Assembly (NCBI GenBank): GCA_016718565.1
Contig: JADKCZ010000002.1
Span: forward strand, 372,001-436,000
Direction: 5' to 3'
DNA from: Anaeromyxobacter sp.
GTDB taxonomy: Bacteria; Myxococcota; Myxococcia; Myxococcales; Anaeromyxobacteraceae
Length of the DNA stretch: 64,000 bases
In this document: piece after piece, positions 62,033-64,000 of the stretch
How the letters are laid out: every line of letters starts with the position of its first letter
Position numbering within the stretch: position 1 is the first letter of the stretch
Translations under genes and position numbers: made by a program
The notes under the pieces: generated by a model
Databases searched by the model: none
Told to the model about the DNA's origin: nothing
The model's input: only the letters and a program-made list of their open reading frames with translations

Positions 62033-62120
62033 GCGACGCCCCCAGGTGCAGCTTGCCGCCCGAATTTTCTCCGGGTTTTCCCGGATCGACCTCCCCAGCA
62101 CGCGGCTGAGCGGAGGGGGC

Positions 62121-62149
62121 CTATTAACACAGGCATTTTCCTGATGCAA
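62121..62149 (-). promoter_or_regulatory. Promoter upstream of the rpmJ-rplQ operon
   Basis: On the minus strand TTGCAT (62144-62149), 17 bp, TAATAG (62121-62126). This AT-rich patch stands out in the very GC-rich surroundings. Predicted start near 62114 gives a leader of about 160 bases containing the hairpin at 61980-62032. Confidence 0.6.
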
Positions 62150-62219
62150 GCGTTGCCCAGAGCCGCCAGGTCCCGCCCTCGCCCCAGCCACCCCGCTTCG
62201 GGGTGGGTGAAGCCCTGCT

Positions 62220-62990
62220 TCACGCGACGGTGAGGATCTCCGGGCCATCTTCGGTGATGGCCACGGTGTGCTCGAAATGGGCCGAAAGCCGGCCGTCCTG
62301 CGTCACCGCGGTCCAGCCGTCGTCGAGCGTCTCGACCTGGAAGCCGCCGGCGTTCACCATCGGCTCGAGGGCCAGGACCATGCCCGGCCGCAGCCTGGGC
62401 CCGGTGCCGGGTGACCCAAAGTTGGGGACCTGGGGAGGCTCGTGCAGCCTGCGGCCGATGCCGTGGCCCACGAAGTCGCGCACCACCGAGAAGCCGCGCG
62501 GCTCCACGTAGGCCTGGACGGCGGCCCCGATGTCACCGACCCGCCGATCCGGCCAGGCCTCGGCCACCGCGCGCGCCAGGGCGCCCCGCGTGACCTCGAT
62601 GAGCCGCAGCGCCTCGGGGGAGGCCGTGCCGACCGGCACGGTCACCGCGGAGTCGCCGTAGAAGCCATCCAGCACCACCCCGAAGTCGAGCCCCACGATG
62701 TCGCCGTCCCGCAGCACCCGCAGCGCCGAGGGGATGCCGTGCACCACCTCGTCGTTCAGCGAGATGCACACCGAGGCGGGGTAGCCGTGGTAGCCGAGGA
62801 AGGCCGGCTCGGCCCCCCGCTGCCGGGCCCTGGCCTCGGCCAGGCGGTCCAGCTCGGCGGTGGTCACGCCCGGCAGCGCCGCGGCGGCCAGCTCCGCCAG
62901 CACGTCGTGCACCACCCGACAGGCGTCGCGGATGCGGGCCAGCTCGTCGCGCGACTTGACGGCGATGCGCTCGCGCGAAAGGGCATCCAT
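62220..62990 (-). CDS. map: Type I methionine aminopeptidase
   Basis: A 256-residue metallopeptidase removing N-terminal Met from nascent proteins. Metal ligands lie in GDIVGLDFGVVLDGFYGDSA, VVRDFVGHGIGRRLHEPPQV, ALEPMVNAGG and HFEHTVAI. GYHGYPASVCISLNDEVVHG supplies the substrate pocket. No N-terminal zinc-finger extension. Gap of 18 bp to adk. Confidence 0.95.
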   Translation of the reverse strand: MDALSRERIAVKSRDELARIRDACRVVHDVLAELAAAALPGVTTAELDRLAEARARQRGAEPAFLGYHGYPASVCISLNDEVVHGIPSALRVLRDGDIVGLDFGVVLDGFYGDSAVTVPVGTASPEALRLIEVTRGALARAVAEAWPDRRVGDIGAAVQAYVEPRGFSVVRDFVGHGIGRRLHEPPQVPNFGSPGTGPRLRPGMVLALEPMVNAGGFQVETLDDGWTAVTQDGRLSAHFEHTVAITEDGPEILTVA

Positions 62991-63008
62991 GGGCGGGGGC
63001 GGGCCGGA

Positions 63009-63653
63009 CTACCGGCCCAGCAGCGTCAGCGTGGCCGCCAGGATGGCGTCCGGGGCGCCCAGGCCGCCCACCTCGGCCACCTGGCCGCGGGCCTGGTAGA
63101 AGGCCTTCAGCGGGGCGGTCTTGACGGCGTACTCCGACATCCGCTTGCGGACGTTCTCCGGCTTGTCGTCCTCGCGGTGCACCAGGGCGGCGCCGTCCCG
63201 GTCGCACACGCCGGCCACCGCGGGCGGCTGCTGGGTGACGTGGTAGACCGCCCCGCAGCTGGGGCAGGAGCGCCGGCCGCCGATGCGCTCGACCAGGGCC
63301 GACTCGGAGACCTCGTAGGACACCACCCGGCCCAGCGGGCGGCCCAGGCGGGCCAGCAGGCCGTCCAGGAAGCCGGCCTGACCCACGGTGCGAGGGTAGC
63401 CGTCCAGGATGCAGCCGCTGGCCACGTCGGCCCTGCCCAGCCGCTCCTCGACCATGGCGTTGGTGATGTCGTCCGTGACCAGGCCGCCGGAGTCCATGAT
63501 GGCCTGGACCCGAATGCCGATCTCGGTGGCCCGCGCCTTGTGGTCGCGGAACATGTCCCCGGTGGAGACGTGCGGGACCGAGAGCCGGGCCGAGAGCAGC
63601 TTGGCCTGGGTCCCCTTCCCCGCGCCGGGCGGGCCGAGCAGGATGAGGATCAT
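63009..63653 (-). CDS. adk: Adenylate kinase
   Basis: A 214-residue long-form adenylate kinase (ATP + AMP to 2 ADP). P-loop GPPGAGKGTQAKLLS, AMP site STGDMFRDHKARATEIG, and LGRADVASGCILDGYPRTVG. The LID has a zinc-type CPSC pair and CDRD instead of the last CxxC, giving a three-Cys plus Asp site. Lies between secY and map as usual. Confidence 0.95.
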   Translation of the reverse strand: MILILLGPPGAGKGTQAKLLSARLSVPHVSTGDMFRDHKARATEIGIRVQAIMDSGGLVTDDITNAMVEERLGRADVASGCILDGYPRTVGQAGFLDGLLARLGRPLGRVVSYEVSESALVERIGGRRSCPSCGAVYHVTQQPPAVAGVCDRDGAALVHREDDKPENVRKRMSEYAVKTAPLKAFYQARGQVAEVGGLGAPDAILAATLTLLGR

Positions 63654-63699
63654 GGGTTCACCTCGCGGGCGCGCGCCCCGGGGACGGGGCGCCCCCGCA

Positions 63700-64000
63700 T
63701 CATGCCCCGACCGGCTGGCCGGACGCCATGGAGCGGCCGCGGATGCGCGGCCCCCGGGGGCCGGTGAAGCCCTCGTAGTGGCGGGTGATGAGGTGCCCTT
63801 CGATCTGCTGCACCGTGTCGAGGGCCACGCCCACCACGATGAGCAGCGAGGTGCCGCCGAAGTAGAAGGTGACGCCGAACTTGTCGGTGATCAGGGTGGG
63901 CAGCACGCAGATGGCGGACAGGTACATGGCCCCGCCGAAGGTGATGCGCGACAGCACGTGATCGATGTAGTCGGCCGTCTTCTTGCCCGGGCGGATGCCG
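63700..64000 (-). CDS. secY: Protein translocase subunit SecY (3' part)
   Basis: The last hundred residues of SecY: GIRPGKKTADYIDHVLSRIT, then YLSAICVLPTLITDKFGVTF and GGTSLLIVVGVALDTVQQIE, ending in a cytoplasmic tail after HLITRHYEGF. These are the last two transmembrane segments of the channel. The 5' end lies beyond the right edge. Confidence 0.93.
   Translation of the reverse strand, partial: GIRPGKKTADYIDHVLSRITFGGAMYLSAICVLPTLITDKFGVTFYFGGTSLLIVVGVALDTVQQIEGHLITRHYEGFTGPRGPRIRGRSMASGQPVGA

Noticed and set aside
61953..62219. infA (initiation factor IF-1) between map and rpmJ
   Set aside because: This is its usual position in many bacteria, so I looked for it. No frame in this gap encodes an OB-fold of about 72 residues; only a promoter and hairpin are visible.

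Overview
The window is very GC-rich, on the order of 70% or more, with strong third-position GC bias, so long open frames run opposite or out of phase with most genes. Gene content points to a myxobacterium-like deltaproteobacterium (Myxococcota), and the small-genome, anaerobic-leaning repertoire suggests Anaeromyxobacter or a close relative. Supporting features are DUF4388/roadblock proteins, a haem-c DUF3365 sensor, a DUF1800/DUF1501 pair, an NtrC-type two-component pair and a tRNA-Sec gene. The genus is inferred from gene families, not from a database match.

Layout. 0.2-8.9 kb: a YgfK-like Fe-S protein, a haem sensor plus TPR-OmpA operon, a DUF4388/roadblock pair, an 8-oxoguanine-deaminase-type amidohydrolase, a CDA-fold deaminase and D-3-phosphoglycerate dehydrogenase. 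The YgfK-like, amidohydrolase and deaminase genes suggest purine salvage or catabolism. 9.0-20.5 kb: tRNA-Met with its own promoter and terminator, then mostly minus-strand genes: a membrane flippase-like protein, a PHP phosphatase, a second hydroxyacid dehydrogenase, YacG, TlpA, an Mla-type lipid transporter (mlaE-mlaF-mlaD), a pseudouridine synthase and a pair of M16 peptidases. 20.6-23.0 kb: an HAD-IG nucleotidase and a LURP-one-like protein.

23.0-28.1 kb is the accessory region. A complete selenocysteine tRNA is followed by a 138-bp segment that includes its 3' end. The same segment recurs 2.6 kb downstream at about 96% identity. The interval holds a GbsR/MarR-type regulator, an NmrA-type reductase and a membrane protein, with matched operators upstream of the first two. 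It ends with a degraded HTH gene split by an in-frame TGA. Beyond the second repeat lie an orphan gene, a decayed AgmX/TonB C-terminal fragment and a signal peptidase II fused to a zinc-ribbon membrane domain.

28.1-56.3 kb is mixed chromosomal content: DUF1800/DUF1501 proteins, dodecin, arginine decarboxylase, an ABC exporter, phosphofructokinase, RluD-type synthase, a J-like/HTH protein with a MinD-like ATPase and an HNH nuclease, a Slt-type transglycosylase, a sigma-54 two-component system, RsmI, YraN and a YhaN-like protein with a degenerate ATPase site. 56.4-64.0 kb is the translation block: rplS-trmD-rimM-khpA-rpsP (gene order 5' to 3' is rpsP-khpA-rimM-trmD-rplS), then secY-adk-map, rpmJ-rpsM-rpsK-rpsD-rpoA-rplQ, all on the minus strand. 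The window ends inside secY.

Regulatory signals recur as a sigma-70-like pattern (TTGNNN, 17 bp, TANNNT). Several genes have a -10 box only 7-9 bp before the start codon and no Shine-Dalgarno sequence, which suggests leaderless mRNAs. I saw no CRISPR array, transposase or intact integrase.
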